Part shown: positions 23,975-33,736 of the stretch, one piece after another
Layout of the letters: every line of letters begins with the position of its first letter
Numbering within the stretch: position 1 is the stretch's first letter
Source of the DNA: Candidatus Cybelea sp.
Lineage (GTDB): Bacteria > Vulcanimicrobiota > Vulcanimicrobiia > Vulcanimicrobiales > Vulcanimicrobiaceae
Reading direction: 5' to 3'
Length of the DNA: 64,000 nt
NCBI GenBank assembly: GCA_036489315.1
Contig: DASXFZ010000060.1
Coordinates: 83,857-147,856 of the forward strand
Program-made: the position numbers and the translations under genes
The notes under the pieces: model-generated
Seen by the model: the letters and a program-made list of their open reading frames with translations, nothing else
The model's database searches: none
Told to the model about the DNA's origin: nothing

Positions 23975-26724
23975 TTACGATTGGGCGGCCACGAGCGCGA
24001 TGAGCTGGCGCCGCGACGTCAGGTCGAAACGATCGAAGATCGCGGCGATGTGGGTCTCGACGGTGCGTTCGCCGATGAAGAGGCGCGCCGCGATCTCGCG
24101 ATTGCTCAGGCCGCCGGCCGCCAGTTGCGCGACCTCCAACTCGCGCGGCGTAAGGCGGTCGCCCGCGGCTCGGTGACGCGCCCGTCGCCGAGCGGAATCC
24201 AGCTCGCGGAGCTGCCGATGATAACCGAGCCGCAGGTAGATTTCCCGCGCCTGGGCGTGCCGGCCCGCGACCTCGAGCGCCGCGGCTCGTTCCCAAGGCC
24301 AGCCGATCGCTTCGAATTCCGCTGCGGCTCGCAACGCGAGCGACTTCGCAAGCGCCGGCTGCCGTTGCCGGCGGGCAACACGTGCGTCGAAGAGCGCGAG
24401 GTGGGCGCGCGCCGATAAGTGTGCCTCGTCGCCGGCCGCTGCCGCGAGCAGTGCGCGTGCCTTCTCCCGCTCGGTGCGCTGCTCGCCGGCGCCCACCTGA
24501 TCGATCAGCCACAGCGAGAGATCTGCCGACGAGATGGCGGCGATCGCCCGCGTTCGCAATCTCTGCGCCTCGCTCGTCTGCCCGGTCGAATCGAGATAGG
24601 CAGCGAGCGCGCCCGACAACAGTCCGATGTTTTGCGTCTCGCGGGATTCGAACGCGGCCGCGACGGCGTCGTCGAATGCGCTTCGATCGAACGGAAGCTC
24701 TTCGTCCGCGAGATAGGCGAGCCTGATCTCCATCGCGACCTGCGCGGTCTGCGCGAGCACCATTTCGGAGACCGCCTGGCGTCCGCGCGCGTGCGTGGCG
24801 CGCGCCGCGCCGATATCCCCGCTCATCAGGCGCGCCGACGCCAATCCCTGGTTCGCGAGCATGCCAATTTTCCCGAACTCGTCGATCGGAAGGAGCTCGA
24901 CGGATTCACCGTAGGCGCCCAGCGCGCGCTCCGTATAACCGGTCGCCAGCGCCCGGCTGGCATAGTTGCTCAAGGCCCACGTGAGCTGCTCGGGATCGCC
25001 GACCTCGCGCGCGATCGCGACCGCGCGTTCGTAATCCTCGAAGGCGGTTCGCAAACGTGCCGTCGTTGCCCGTACGAGCGCGCGCACCATGTGAAAATCG
25101 CGGCGCTGCGAGGGCGGCGGCCGGCCGGGTAAGAGCGCCGCTCGCTGCAGCTGCGCGTCGGCCTCCTGCAAACGTCCTTGCAGCGCGGCGAAGTGCGCGA
25201 GCGTCACGTGCGCGTCGAACGCGATCGCGCCGCCTCCCTCGCAGAGCTGCAGGGAGCGCGCAATGGCCCGCGACGCGTCGTGCGGGCGCGCGTACTCGAA
25301 GTATCTGCGGGCCAGCCGTGTCGCGAGCGACGCCGCTTTGCGCCGATCGCCCCGCGCCTCGTAGGCGTCGACGGAGCGCTCGAGATAGAGACACGATTCG
25401 GCGAGGTTGCCGCCGATCGAGAGCGCGCGAGAGTACTTCTCGTAGAGGGCGGCAACGTCCGCGCCCGGCTCGGCGCGCATGCGTGCCGCCCGACCGTACG
25501 CGTCTTGCGCGTCGCGGTGCGCGTTGCGCGCTGCCGCGTGATCGCCGGCCAGTTCGTAGGCGCGGGTTGCGCGTGCGCTTTCGCCCGCGGCGCTCCAGTG
25601 AAAAGCGATCTGCCCGGGGTCGGCCGGCCATTTGGCGCGCTCCAAGAGGGCTGCCAGCTCGCGATGCGTCATTTGCCGCTGCGCTTGCAGCAGTTCGCGA
25701 TAGAGGATTTCGCGCGTAAGCGCGTGCCGAAATGCGAAGAGTCCGCTGCCTTCGATCTCGCGCACGAGCTGCAGGTCCCGCGCCCCGATGAGCGCGGCCG
25801 CAACGCCGCGCTCATCTCGTTTCGTGAGTTCGGCGAGCAGCACCGGCGAGAACGTTTGGCCGATCACCGAGGCTTGCAGCAGCGTATCTCGATCGTCGCG
25901 AGGGAGGCGCTCGAAACGCGCGAGGATTCCCGCGCGAATGCTCAGCGGCACCGCATCGAAGGACGCCGGGGCATCGAGCGCCACCGTGCTGCTGACCAGT
26001 TCCTCGGCGAAGTATGGTTTGCCCTCGGCGAGCGCGCTGATGCGTTCGACCTGGTGCGAACGGTGCGGTGATTCGAGCGGCAGCAATAGCGCGACCAGAC
26101 GATGCATGTCGTCGCGGCCCAGCGGGTCGACGTTGACGCGGCGCGCTCCGTTTCGCAGCAATGTGTTGAGCGCGTCGAGCCGCGCGTGGTCGCGTTCGAG
26201 GTCGTCGGAACGCACGGTAGCGATCGCGAGGACCGGTGCCGCTCCGAACCGGCGTGCGAAAAACGCGAGAAACTCCAAGGTTGCAAAATCCGCCCAGTGG
26301 AGGTCTTCGAGCAGCACGAGGATGGGAAGCTGCGTCGAGGCGAGGGCAGCGCTCGCCGCAACAAAGGCCCGATATCGCTTCGCCTCGGAGGCCGCTCCGC
26401 TGCCCGAGAGCTCCTCGCCGGTCTCGAATGGCGCTGGGAGCGCGAGGGCGGAAAAGATCTCGCGTAACGGCGCAAAAGGCGGGCAGAGACCATCGGCGCA
26501 CGTACCAAGCGCGACGCGCGCGCCGTCGGTCGCCACCCTCGCACCGAAATCGTCGAGCAGGCGCGTTTTCCAACGCCTGCCTCGCCCCACAGCAAAAGGA
26601 AGCTCGCGCGACCGTCGTCGCGGACTCGCTGGTAAACCTCCTCGAGCTCGGCCAGCACGGACTCTCGGCCGATGAGCGGGCTCCGAGCTCGGGCGGCGTT
26701 TCCTCCGTACACGCCCCGATGCAC
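23975..26724 (-). CDS. LuxR-type regulator with AAA ATPase domain, interrupted by a frameshift in Walker A
   Basis: Read in one frame from a GTG at 26724, the protein starts with SPLIGRESVLAELEEVYQRV and reaches WGEAGVGK, the Walker A loop, where it shifts frame. The remainder continues in the next frame as TRLLDDFGARVATDGARVAL, then a long ATPase and helical repeat region and a C-terminal LuxR helix-turn-helix (LTPRELEVAQLAAGGLSNREIAA with TVETHIAAIF). One extra A in the A4 run (26566-26569) would restore a product of about 917 residues of the MalT/LAL type. It is either an assembly error or a recent inactivation. The regulated genes are unknown. Confidence 0.85.
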
Positions 26725-26780
26725 GACTCCGATAGCTTCCGTATGCTAGTGCAGAAAATCTTTCAACGGAGGAAACCACT

Positions 26781-27854
26781 TTGAGTATTACTACCGCGCC
26801 GCTCGATCCGGAGAAGCTTCACGCCGCCGTGCTGCGCTTTCTCGGCGACGTCGGCAGCGCGATAAGCGCGGTCGCGGTCGTCACCGGCGATCGTCTGGGG
26901 CTCTACAAGGCACTGGCGGAAAACGGGCCGCAAACCTCAGAGGATCTGGCGAAAGCGACGAAAACGCACGAGCGTTACATTCGGGAATGGCTGGCAAACC
27001 AAGCCGCATCGGGCTACATCACGTACGATGCCGGAACGCAGCGTTTCTCTCTGCCGGCGGAGCACGTTCCGGTACTCGCCGACGACGATAGCGAGGTAAA
27101 CATGTGCGGCCTCTTTGCGATGGCGCAGCCGCTGTTCGCCGACGAACCAGCGATCACCGAAGCGTTTCGCAGCGGAAAGGGTGTCGGCTGGCACGAGCAC
27201 GATTCGCGCCTGTACGGACTGACGAATCGTGTCTTCCGCAATGGGTATGCGGCGCATCTAGTCGCCGACTGGATCCCGGCGCTCGAAGGGGTGGAGGCAA
27301 AGCTGCGGCTCGGTGCGACCGTCGCCGACCTCGGCTGCGGGTACGGCAGCTCGACGATCATGATGGCCGAGGCCTACCGGATGTCCCGATTCATCGGCTA
27401 TGACTACCACGCCGCTTCGATCGAGGCCGCCCGCAAGGCCGCCAAGCGAGCCGGCGTCGCAGACCGGGTCAGCTTCGAGGTCGGAACCGCCGAGACGATG
27501 CCTCAGGGGCAGTTCGACCTGATCTGCTGCTTCGATTGCGTCCACGATATGGGCGATCCGGTCGGAGTGCTTGCCGGCGCGCGCCGCGCGCTCAAGGCCA
27601 ACGGCACGCTGTTGATCGTCGAACCCTACGCCGGGGACGCGCTCGAGCAGAACCTCAATCCGATCGGCCGGATCTTTTACGGCGCCTCGACGATGCTCTG
27701 CACGCCGGCGTCGCTCGCTCAAGAGGTGGGCTTGGCGATGGGGGCGCAAGCAGGCGAGGCGGCGATCCGCAAGGTGGTCACCGGCGCCGGGTTTTCGCAC
27801 TTCCGGCGGGCGTCCGAGACCCCATTCAACCTGATCTACGAAGCCCGCCCGTAG
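26781..27854 (+). CDS. SAM-dependent methyltransferase with winged-helix N-terminus
   Basis: The 357-residue protein begins with a dimerisation/winged-helix region (AVAVVTGDRLGLYKALAENGPQTSEDLAK) like O-methyltransferases, followed by a Rossmann methyltransferase domain with motif I VADLGCGYGSST (about residue 176), acidic loop GYDYHAASIE and DLICCFDCVHD. It methylates an unidentified small molecule. The TTG start has a GGAGG site nine bases upstream. It is divergent from the frameshifted LuxR-type regulator with 56 bases between, so that regulator may control it. Confidence 0.87.
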   Translation: MSITTAPLDPEKLHAAVLRFLGDVGSAISAVAVVTGDRLGLYKALAENGPQTSEDLAKATKTHERYIREWLANQAASGYITYDAGTQRFSLPAEHVPVLADDDSEVNMCGLFAMAQPLFADEPAITEAFRSGKGVGWHEHDSRLYGLTNRVFRNGYAAHLVADWIPALEGVEAKLRLGATVADLGCGYGSSTIMMAEAYRMSRFIGYDYHAASIEAARKAAKRAGVADRVSFEVGTAETMPQGQFDLICCFDCVHDMGDPVGVLAGARRALKANGTLLIVEPYAGDALEQNLNPIGRIFYGASTMLCTPASLAQEVGLAMGAQAGEAAIRKVVTGAGFSHFRRASETPFNLIYEARP

Positions 27855-27866
27855 CCCTCTTGGACT

Positions 27867-28034
27867 CTAGGAGTCGGTCGGGTTATGCCAAATTCTCGTC
27901 TCTGCGCCGCGTTTTGTCGGAATACGTCGTTGCTCTTCGCTCGCAAAGCGCTGCTTTTGTCGCTCATCGCGCCTCGTCTTCGAACAAAATTCGGCGCCAA
28001 ATCCGAAAATTGCCATAACCCGACAGACTCCTAG
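27867..28034. repeat. 168-bp MITE-like element with 21-bp terminal inverted repeats
   Basis: The left arm 27867-27887 and right arm 28014-28034 are inverted copies of a 21-base sequence that starts CTAGGAGTC and ends GTCGGGTTATG, with one mismatch. The 126 bases between have no credible gene. The arms and size fit a miniature inverted-repeat transposable element or a very long hairpin. It sits between a methyltransferase gene and the rpsB promoter. No obvious target duplication was seen. Confidence 0.55.
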
Positions 28035-28051
28035 GAGCCGCGCGGTTCGCG

Positions 28052-28060
28052 TGCTATAAT
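28052..28060 (+). promoter_or_regulatory. Extended -10 promoter of the rpsB operon
   Basis: TGCTATAAT at 28052-28060 is a perfect extended -10 element (TGn-TATAAT). No good -35 match lies 16-18 bases upstream, where the right arm of the MITE-like element ends. Transcription would start near 28067, giving a leader of about 100 bases before rpsB. Confidence 0.65.
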
Positions 28061-28066
28061 CGCGCG

Positions 28067-28165
28067 GTTGTCCTACTCCACCCGGCAGGGAGGCTGGGTG
28101 TCTATGGCTCCAAAGAGGACCCCCGGTCAGGATGGGCGGAGGTCGGGAGCCAGAAAGGTTATCTC
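28067..28165 (+). promoter_or_regulatory. Structured 5' leader of rpsB
   Basis: The leader can fold into an 8-bp hairpin (28079-28086 with 28093-28100, one G-U pair) and a long-range stem of TGGCTCC (28105-28111) with GGAGCCA (28146-28152), the latter ending just before the AAAGG ribosome site. This resembles leaders in which ribosomal protein S2 represses its own mRNA. The comparison is by eye and the family is not identified. Confidence 0.4.
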
Positions 28166-28939
28166 ATGAGCGTCGTCACCATGCGCGAGCTTCTGGAGGC
28201 GGGCGTCCATTTCGGACACCAGACCCGCCGCTGGAACCCGAAGATGAAGCCGTACATCTTCCAAGAGCGCAACGGTATCTATATCATCGACCTCGCGCTG
28301 ACCGTGCAGAAGCTGCGGGAGACCTACGAGGCCGTTAGGGACCTCGCGCGCGCGGGCCGGGTCATTCTCTTCGTCGGCACCAAGAAGCAGGCACAAGACG
28401 TCGTTCGCGAAGAGGCCGAGCGCGCGGGCACGTATTTCATCAACCAGCGTTGGTTGGGAGGCACGCTGACCAACTTCGCGACGATTCAGAAGCGGATCGC
28501 CCGTTTGCGTGAGCTCGAGAATATGAAGCTTCAGGGCGACTTCGAACGCCTGCCCAAGAAAGAGGTCGCGAACCTTCAAGACGAGATGAACCGCTTAGAG
28601 CGCTTCCTCGGCGGCATCAAAGACATGCACCGCCTGCCCGATGCAATCTTCGTGGTCGATCCGAAGAAAGAACGCATCGCGGTACTCGAAGCCCGCAAGC
28701 TGAAAATCCCGATTATCGCGGTGATCGACACAAACTGCGATCCTGACGAGATCGACTATCCGATTCCCGGCAACGATGACGCGATCCGCGCCGTCAAGCT
28801 GATGGTCGGCAAGATCGCCGACGCGATCATCGAGGGGAAGACGGAGAGCGAGAGCGCCTACGATCAAGGAGCCTATGAGGAGCCGGCGCCGTCGTACGGC
28901 GAGGAAGCTGCCCCAACGATGGCGGAGGCGGGACGTTGA
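28166..28939 (+). CDS. rpsB: 30S ribosomal protein S2
   Basis: The 257-residue protein has classic S2 segments: [62 protein letters not shown] and [23 protein letters not shown] (each shown in part). It binds the 30S head and S1. The Glu- and Ala-rich tail of about 30 residues is extra. ATG start has AAAGG upstream. It heads an operon that runs at least to ispG. Confidence 0.98.
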   Translation: MSVVTMRELLEAGVHFGHQTRRWNPKMKPYIFQERNGIYIIDLALTVQKLRETYEAVRDLARAGRVILFVGTKKQAQDVVREEAERAGTYFINQRWLGGTLTNFATIQKRIARLRELENMKLQGDFERLPKKEVANLQDEMNRLERFLGGIKDMHRLPDAIFVVDPKKERIAVLEARKLKIPIIAVIDTNCDPDEIDYPIPGNDDAIRAVKLMVGKIADAIIEGKTESESAYDQGAYEEPAPSYGEEAAPTMAEAGR

Positions 28940-29535
28940 TCTCCTATCAGCCCAAAGCCGATGAGATCAAATCGCTCCGTGAGGCGACCAGCGCGCCGAT
29001 GATGGACTGCCGCCAGGCGCTCGTCGACGCGGCCGGCGACTTCGAGCGCGCAAAAGCGGTGCTGCTCGAGCGCGGCGCAGCGCAGGCGGCCAAGAAGGCC
29101 GAACGCGTCGCCAACGAAGGCCTGATAACGAGCTACGTTCACGCCGGCGGCAAGATCGGCGTCCTCGTGGAGGTGAACAGCGAAACCGACTTTGTCGCGC
29201 GCAATCCGAAGTTCGCGGAACTCTCGCGAGACATCGCGATGCACGTCGCGGCGATGTCGCCGCAGTACCTCGATCGCCAGAGCGTCCCGGTCGAGATCGT
29301 CGATCGGCTGCGCGAAGAGTTCAGGGCCGCGATTCCGGCCGGCAAACCTCCCGACGTCGGCGAGAAAATCGTGCAAGGGAAGCTCAACAAGTGGTTCGAG
29401 GAGCACTGCCTGCTCGATCAGGCGTTCGTCAAGGACGACTCGCTGAGCATCGGCGATTTGCTGCACCGCAGCATCGGCGCGCTCGGTGAAAAGATCAAAG
29501 TCAGACGCTTCACCCGATATACACTCGGTGACTGA
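28936..29535 (+). CDS. tsf: Elongation factor Ts
   Basis: The 199-residue protein has the N-terminal UBA-like domain ([22 protein letters not shown]), the EF-Tu contact KGLI-like [10 protein letters not shown] and the core [10 protein letters not shown]. It is the short EF-Ts form (about 200 residues) that lacks one core subdomain, as in Thermus and cyanobacteria. It exchanges GDP on EF-Tu. TTG start overlaps the rpsB stop by four bases, linking stoichiometry. Confidence 0.97.
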   Translation: MISYQPKADEIKSLREATSAPMMDCRQALVDAAGDFERAKAVLLERGAAQAAKKAERVANEGLITSYVHAGGKIGVLVEVNSETDFVARNPKFAELSRDIAMHVAAMSPQYLDRQSVPVEIVDRLREEFRAAIPAGKPPDVGEKIVQGKLNKWFEEHCLLDQAFVKDDSLSIGDLLHRSIGALGEKIKVRRFTRYTLGD

Positions 29536-30277
29536 ATCCGACCGGCCGCGATTCTCCCGCGTCCTCCTCAAGATCTCGGGCGAGGCCTTTACCGGGCCGG
29601 CCAATAGTATCGACGTCCAAAAGACGGACGCAATGGCCGAACAGATCGCCGACGTCAGCCACGACGGCGTCTCGATCGCGATCGTCGTCGGAGGCGGGAA
29701 CATCTGGCGCGGTAAGGTGCACGAAGAGGCCGGCATGGAGCGCGCGACCGCCGACTACATGGGGATGCTCGCTACGGTTATCAACGCGCTGGCTCTGCAA
29801 GACGCGCTGGAACGTATCGGCGTCGCTTCGCGCGTGCAGACCGCGATCGCCATGCATCAGATCGCCGAACCGTACATTCGGCGACGCGCGATTCGCCATT
29901 TGGAGAAGGGCCGCATCGTCATCTTCGCCGCCGGAACGGGCAATCCGTATTTCACGACGGACACGACCGCGGCGCTGCGCGCCGTGGAAGTGAACGCCGA
30001 AGCGATCCTCAAGGCCACGAAAGTCGACGGCATCTACTCTGCCGATCCGAAGAAGGATCCGTTGGCCACGCGTTTCGAGCAGATCGACTACATGGACGTG
30101 CTTCAGCGCGGTCTCGAAGTAATGGACTCGACCTCGATGGCGCTGTGCATGGACAACGCGCTTCCGGTCGTCGTCTTCGATATGGCGGTGCCGGGAAATA
30201 TCCGGCGCGTCATCTGGGGCGAGGCGATCGGCACGTACGTCGGGCGGCAACCAGCCCCGGTCGGTGGAAGGAGCTAG
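29528..30277 (+). CDS. pyrH: Uridylate kinase
   Basis: The 249-residue UMP kinase of the amino-acid-kinase fold has [36 protein letters not shown] and [17 protein letters not shown]. It makes UDP and is allosterically regulated by GTP and UTP in bacteria. GTG at 29528 is chosen because it overlaps the tsf end by eight bases, a usual arrangement here; an upstream in-frame start would lie deep inside tsf. Confidence 0.96.
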   Translation: MTESDRPRFSRVLLKISGEAFTGPANSIDVQKTDAMAEQIADVSHDGVSIAIVVGGGNIWRGKVHEEAGMERATADYMGMLATVINALALQDALERIGVASRVQTAIAMHQIAEPYIRRRAIRHLEKGRIVIFAAGTGNPYFTTDTTAALRAVEVNAEAILKATKVDGIYSADPKKDPLATRFEQIDYMDVLQRGLEVMDSTSMALCMDNALPVVVFDMAVPGNIRRVIWGEAIGTYVGRQPAPVGGRS

Positions 30278-30281
30278 GAAG

Positions 30282-30839
30282 ATGTCCGATCCTCAATTCA
30301 AAGAAGTCGAAGATAAGATGCATAAGTGCGTCGAGGCGACGCGAGGTGAGTTTGCCTCGATTCGTACCGGCAGAGCCTCGCCGGCGCTGCTCGACCGGCT
30401 CGTCGTCGAGGCCTACGGGCAGCCGGTGCCGCTCAAACAAGTCGCCGGCGTCTCGACGCCCGATTCCCGGACGCTGCTGATCTCCGCGTGGGACAAAGGG
30501 GTCGTGCCCGAAATCCGCAAGGCGATCGACAAGAGCGATCTCGGCCTGACGCCCAACGTCGACGGCACTTCCGTTCGCCTGGTGATCCCGCCGCTCAACG
30601 AAGAACGGCGCAAAGACCTGGCAAAGCTCATTAAGAAGAAGGCGGAGGACGGCCGGGTGGCGGTTCGCAACGTGCGCCATCACGCGCACGACGATCTGAA
30701 AGGGCAGCTCAAATCTTCGGCGATCACCGAGGACGACAACAAGCGGCTGCAAGAGTCGCTGCAGCGGCTGACCGACCGGTACGTCAAGGAGATCGACGCA
30801 CTGGTCGTCGCCAAAGAAAAAGAGATCATGGAAGTGTGA
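30282..30839 (+). CDS. frr: Ribosome recycling factor
   Basis: The 185-residue protein has RRF signatures: EFASIRTGRASPALLDRLVVEAYGQPVPL (in part), KAIDKSDLGLTPNVDG, RLVIPPLNEERRKDLAKL and AVRNVRHHAHDDL. With EF-G it splits post-termination ribosomes. ATG has AAGGAG and AGGA upstream within pyrH's stop area. Its stop overlaps the next small gene by four bases. Confidence 0.97.
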   Translation: MSDPQFKEVEDKMHKCVEATRGEFASIRTGRASPALLDRLVVEAYGQPVPLKQVAGVSTPDSRTLLISAWDKGVVPEIRKAIDKSDLGLTPNVDGTSVRLVIPPLNEERRKDLAKLIKKKAEDGRVAVRNVRHHAHDDLKGQLKSSAITEDDNKRLQESLQRLTDRYVKEIDALVVAKEKEIMEV

Positions 30840-31030
30840 GCGAGGACCTGATATTGATGCCGGAGGTGCAGGCTCGCCGCGCGCTCGATGCCCGGCACGT
30901 ACGGCTGGCGGTCCTTTCCCCGGCGGGAGCGTGGATCGGCGCCGGCGCGTTGCGCGTGCTTCGCATAAACGTTCGCGACGACGGTTCCGCCGACGTGACG
31001 GCCGGCTACGAGTCGTACCTCCAGCTATGA
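30836..31030 (+). CDS. Small coupled protein of unknown function between frr and uppS
   Basis: This 64-residue frame starts with GTG inside the frr stop (GTGA) and ends inside the uppS start (ATGA), so translation coupling on both sides supports it as a real gene. The sequence (MSEDLILMPEVQARRALDARHVRLAVL at its start, given in part) is basic in the middle, has no signal or membrane helix, and no motif I know. It may be lineage-specific. Expression should equal that of the operon. Confidence 0.65.
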   Translation: MSEDLILMPEVQARRALDARHVRLAVLSPAGAWIGAGALRVLRINVRDDGSADVTAGYESYLQL

Positions 31031-31770
31031 CGATTTCACTCGCGCGAAGCGCCGCCCCGTCGCTCTCCGGGGGATCGCCGCCGCGCCACGTTGCGATCAT
31101 CATGGACGGAAACCGGCGCTGGGCCAAGGAGCGTGGTCTTCCGGCCATCGAGGGCCATCGCCGCGGGATGGTCGCGCTGCGCCATGTCACGCGCGCCGCC
31201 TCGGACATGGGGATCTCGGTACTAACCGTCTACGGCTTCTCAACCGAGAACTGGAACCGCGCCGCCAAAGAGATCTCGCTGCTCTTCGATTTGTGCGTGC
31301 ACTTTGCGCGTAACGAACTGATCGAACTGCGGCGTAACAACGTGCGCGTGCAAGTGATGGGAGACTGGGAGTCGCTCCCGCCCGCGCCGCGCGCGGCGCT
31401 CGCCGATCTGCAGGCAGAGACGGCGCACAACACGGGGCTGCTGCTCAATATGGCGGTCAACTACAGCTCGCACGCCGAGCTCGAGCGCGCGGTCGCCGCC
31501 ATTGCCCGCGACGTCGCGAAGGGAGCGCTGCAGCCGGATGCGGTCGACGGGGCCCTGATCCGCAAGTACCTCTATACCGCGGGACTTCCCGAGCTCGACC
31601 TGCTGATCCGTCCGGGCGGCGAGCGGCGTCTTTCGAACTTTCTGCTCTATCAAGCGGCCTACGCCGAGCTCGTGATGTGCGACGTTTACTGGCCGGAATT
31701 CTCAAAGGATGATCTCGCTCGAGCGATCGCGGAGTTTACACGGCGCCAGCGGCGCTTCGGCGGAGCTTGA
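31027..31770 (+). CDS. uppS: Isoprenyl transferase (undecaprenyl diphosphate synthase type)
   Basis: The 247-residue cis-prenyltransferase has HVAIIMDGNRRWA (catalytic Asp27), EGHRRGMVALR, YGFSTENWNR, MAVNYSSHAEL and LLIRPGGERRLSNFLLYQAAYAEL (in part). It extends farnesyl diphosphate to the C55 lipid carrier for peptidoglycan and polysaccharide. ATG start overlaps the small upstream gene. It stands with cdsA, dxr and ispG, which supply membrane lipids and isoprenoid precursors. Confidence 0.96.
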   Translation: MTISLARSAAPSLSGGSPPRHVAIIMDGNRRWAKERGLPAIEGHRRGMVALRHVTRAASDMGISVLTVYGFSTENWNRAAKEISLLFDLCVHFARNELIELRRNNVRVQVMGDWESLPPAPRAALADLQAETAHNTGLLLNMAVNYSSHAELERAVAAIARDVAKGALQPDAVDGALIRKYLYTAGLPELDLLIRPGGERRLSNFLLYQAAYAELVMCDVYWPEFSKDDLARAIAEFTRRQRRFGGA

Positions 31771-32570
31771 GCGCACGGCGGATCGTCGTCGGCCTGATCG
31801 TCGCGGCGATCGGACTCTTCTGCGTAATTTTCCCCTGGGCGTTCTATCTGCTGCTGCTGGCCATCGGTCTGGCGAGCATCTACGAATTCAACTATCTCTG
31901 TGCGATCAAGGGACAGCCGCTGGAGTACCCTGTCGCGCAGCTCGGCGTCGTCGCCTACATCGCGATGGCCGTCTTCAACGTCCTGCACAACTGGGAAGGC
32001 GTGCTGCTCGCCGGAATCATCGTCGCCGCCTTTTGGATCGGCATGTACGGCGAGCAGAAGGGATACTTCGCGCGCACCGCCTACACGCTGCTCGCGGTCC
32101 TCTATATCGGCAAGCTCCTGACCTATTTCGTGTTTATTCGACAGATCGACGGCAACGGAATGTGGCTGACGTTCTACGTCATCGCGATCATCGCGCTAAC
32201 CGATATCTTTGCGATGGTCGTGGGCTCGCTCATCGGGCGGCACCGGCTGAGCAAGATCTCTCCGAACAAAACGATCGAAGGCTCCGTCGGGTCGATGCTG
32301 CTCGCCACCGCCTTCGCAACGGGCGCGACCTGGTTTGCGCCTTTGCACCTGCAATGGTGGCAGGGCGCGGCGCTCGGCGCATTGACCAGCGTTGCCGCAC
32401 AAATCGGCGACTTGGTCGAGTCTGCCTTCAAACGTGACGCCGGCGTGAAAGATGCGGGCGGGATGATCGTCGGCCACGGCGGCGTGCTCGATCGTTTTGA
32501 CTCCTATCTTCTCGGCGGCGTAACGTTTTTCGCGCTGCTGCATCTCTTGGGCGTGCTGCAGCTCCAATGA
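31767..32570 (+). CDS. cdsA: Phosphatidate cytidylyltransferase
   Basis: The 267-residue integral membrane enzyme has about seven hydrophobic helices and the signature SPNKTIEGSVGS followed by GDLVESAFKRDAGVKD and GHGGVLDRFDS, diagnostic for CDP-diacylglycerol synthase. It makes CDP-diacylglycerol from phosphatidate and CTP. TTG start overlaps uppS by four bases; stop overlaps dxr (ATGA). Confidence 0.95.
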   Translation: MSARRIVVGLIVAAIGLFCVIFPWAFYLLLLAIGLASIYEFNYLCAIKGQPLEYPVAQLGVVAYIAMAVFNVLHNWEGVLLAGIIVAAFWIGMYGEQKGYFARTAYTLLAVLYIGKLLTYFVFIRQIDGNGMWLTFYVIAIIALTDIFAMVVGSLIGRHRLSKISPNKTIEGSVGSMLLATAFATGATWFAPLHLQWWQGAALGALTSVAAQIGDLVESAFKRDAGVKDAGGMIVGHGGVLDRFDSYLLGGVTFFALLHLLGVLQLQ

Positions 32571-33736
32571 GCGAACGCAAGCGGGTTGCGATTCTTGGTT
32601 CGACGGGATCGATCGGGACACAAGCGCTCGACGTCATCGCCGCGTACCCCGAACGCTTTGAGGTGGTGGGCCTTGCGGCGGGACGCAACATCGAGCTGCT
32701 GACGGCGCAGGCCGCGCGCTTTGGGGTCGAGATCGCAACGTCGGCCGCAAACGGTCCGCAAGGGCTCATGCGAGTCGCCGTGGAGAGCGAACCCGAGATT
32801 CTGCTTGCCGCGACCGACGGTTCGGTCGCGTTCGACGCGGTCTTTGCAGCGGTGCAGCGCGGTACCGACATCGCCGTCGCCAACAAGGAGCTGGTCGTCG
32901 CAGCGGGCGAGCTTTTCGTGGAAGCGGCCCGCGCGAGCGGCGCGCGTCTGCTGCCTGTCGATAGCGAACACAGCGCGATCTTTCAGTGCCTCATCGGCGA
33001 AGAGCGTTCGCGAGTCGCGGCGATCGTGCTCACCGCCTCGGGCGGACCATTCTGGGGCACGCCGCGCGAGGTGATGGAACGCGCGGATCTTGCCGCGGCG
33101 CTCGCGCACCCGACCTGGCGTATGGGAACGAAGAACACGATCGATTCGGCGACGATGATGAACAAGGGCCTCGAAGTCATCGAAGCGAGCCGCCTCTTTG
33201 GTTTTGGCGGCGAGCGCGTGCTCATCGTCGTGCACCCGCAGTCGATCGCTCACGGCTTTGTCGTCTTCACCGACGGCAGCGTAAAGTCGCAGCTAGCCGC
33301 GCCCGATATGCGCCTGCCGATCGGCTACGCGCTCGCGTACCCCGACCGGCTGGTCGCGCCGGAGCTGCCGGCTTCCCCGCTCGATCCGCAATCGGGCGTG
33401 CTCCGTATTTTAGGGGCAAAGCAAGAGACGGGGGCCTTGCGTTACGAATTCGAGGCTCCGGATCCGGTTCGATTCCCCTGCGTCGCCCTGGCCTACGAAG
33501 CCTTAGCCCAGGGAGGCGCGATGCCCGCGATCCTTTCCGCTGCAAACGAAGTCGCCGTGCATGCGTTTGTTGAAGGAAGGATTGCGTTTGGGAACATTTC
33601 CGAGGTCATCGAGGTAGCCATGGAGCGGAGCGGACCGGCAGAGCTCAGCCTCGACGGGGTTCGCCTGGCCGATCGGGAGGCCCGGGCCAATGCGCAAGTA
33701 ATCGTAGATAGTATCGAAAGGTCGCTAAGTCGTTGA
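32567..33736 (+). CDS. dxr: 1-deoxy-D-xylulose-5-phosphate reductoisomerase
   Basis: The 389-residue enzyme has the NADPH loop LGSTGSIGTQALDVI (about 10-24), VANKELVVAAGE, PVDSEHSAIFQCL, TASGGPFWG, and HPTWRMGTKNTIDSATMMNKGLE (in part) with metal ligands. It makes MEP, the committed step of the non-mevalonate isoprenoid route. ispG of the same pathway is two genes downstream. Start and stop overlaps with neighbours are four bases. Confidence 0.97.
   Translation: MSERKRVAILGSTGSIGTQALDVIAAYPERFEVVGLAAGRNIELLTAQAARFGVEIATSAANGPQGLMRVAVESEPEILLAATDGSVAFDAVFAAVQRGTDIAVANKELVVAAGELFVEAARASGARLLPVDSEHSAIFQCLIGEERSRVAAIVLTASGGPFWGTPREVMERADLAAALAHPTWRMGTKNTIDSATMMNKGLEVIEASRLFGFGGERVLIVVHPQSIAHGFVVFTDGSVKSQLAAPDMRLPIGYALAYPDRLVAPELPASPLDPQSGVLRILGAKQETGALRYEFEAPDPVRFPCVALAYEALAQGGAMPAILSAANEVAVHAFVEGRIAFGNISEVIEVAMERSGPAELSLDGVRLADREARANAQVIVDSIERSLSR

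Noticed and set aside
26725..26779. A single uninterrupted reading of the LuxR-type regulator starting at 26779
   Set aside because: Its first 70 residues are a wrong-frame translation of the Walker A region; the conserved N-terminus lies in the other frame.
27536..28018. A frame running from the methyltransferase into the MITE-like element
   Set aside because: Most of it is a wrong-frame reading of the methyltransferase, and the rest lies in the inverted-repeat element.
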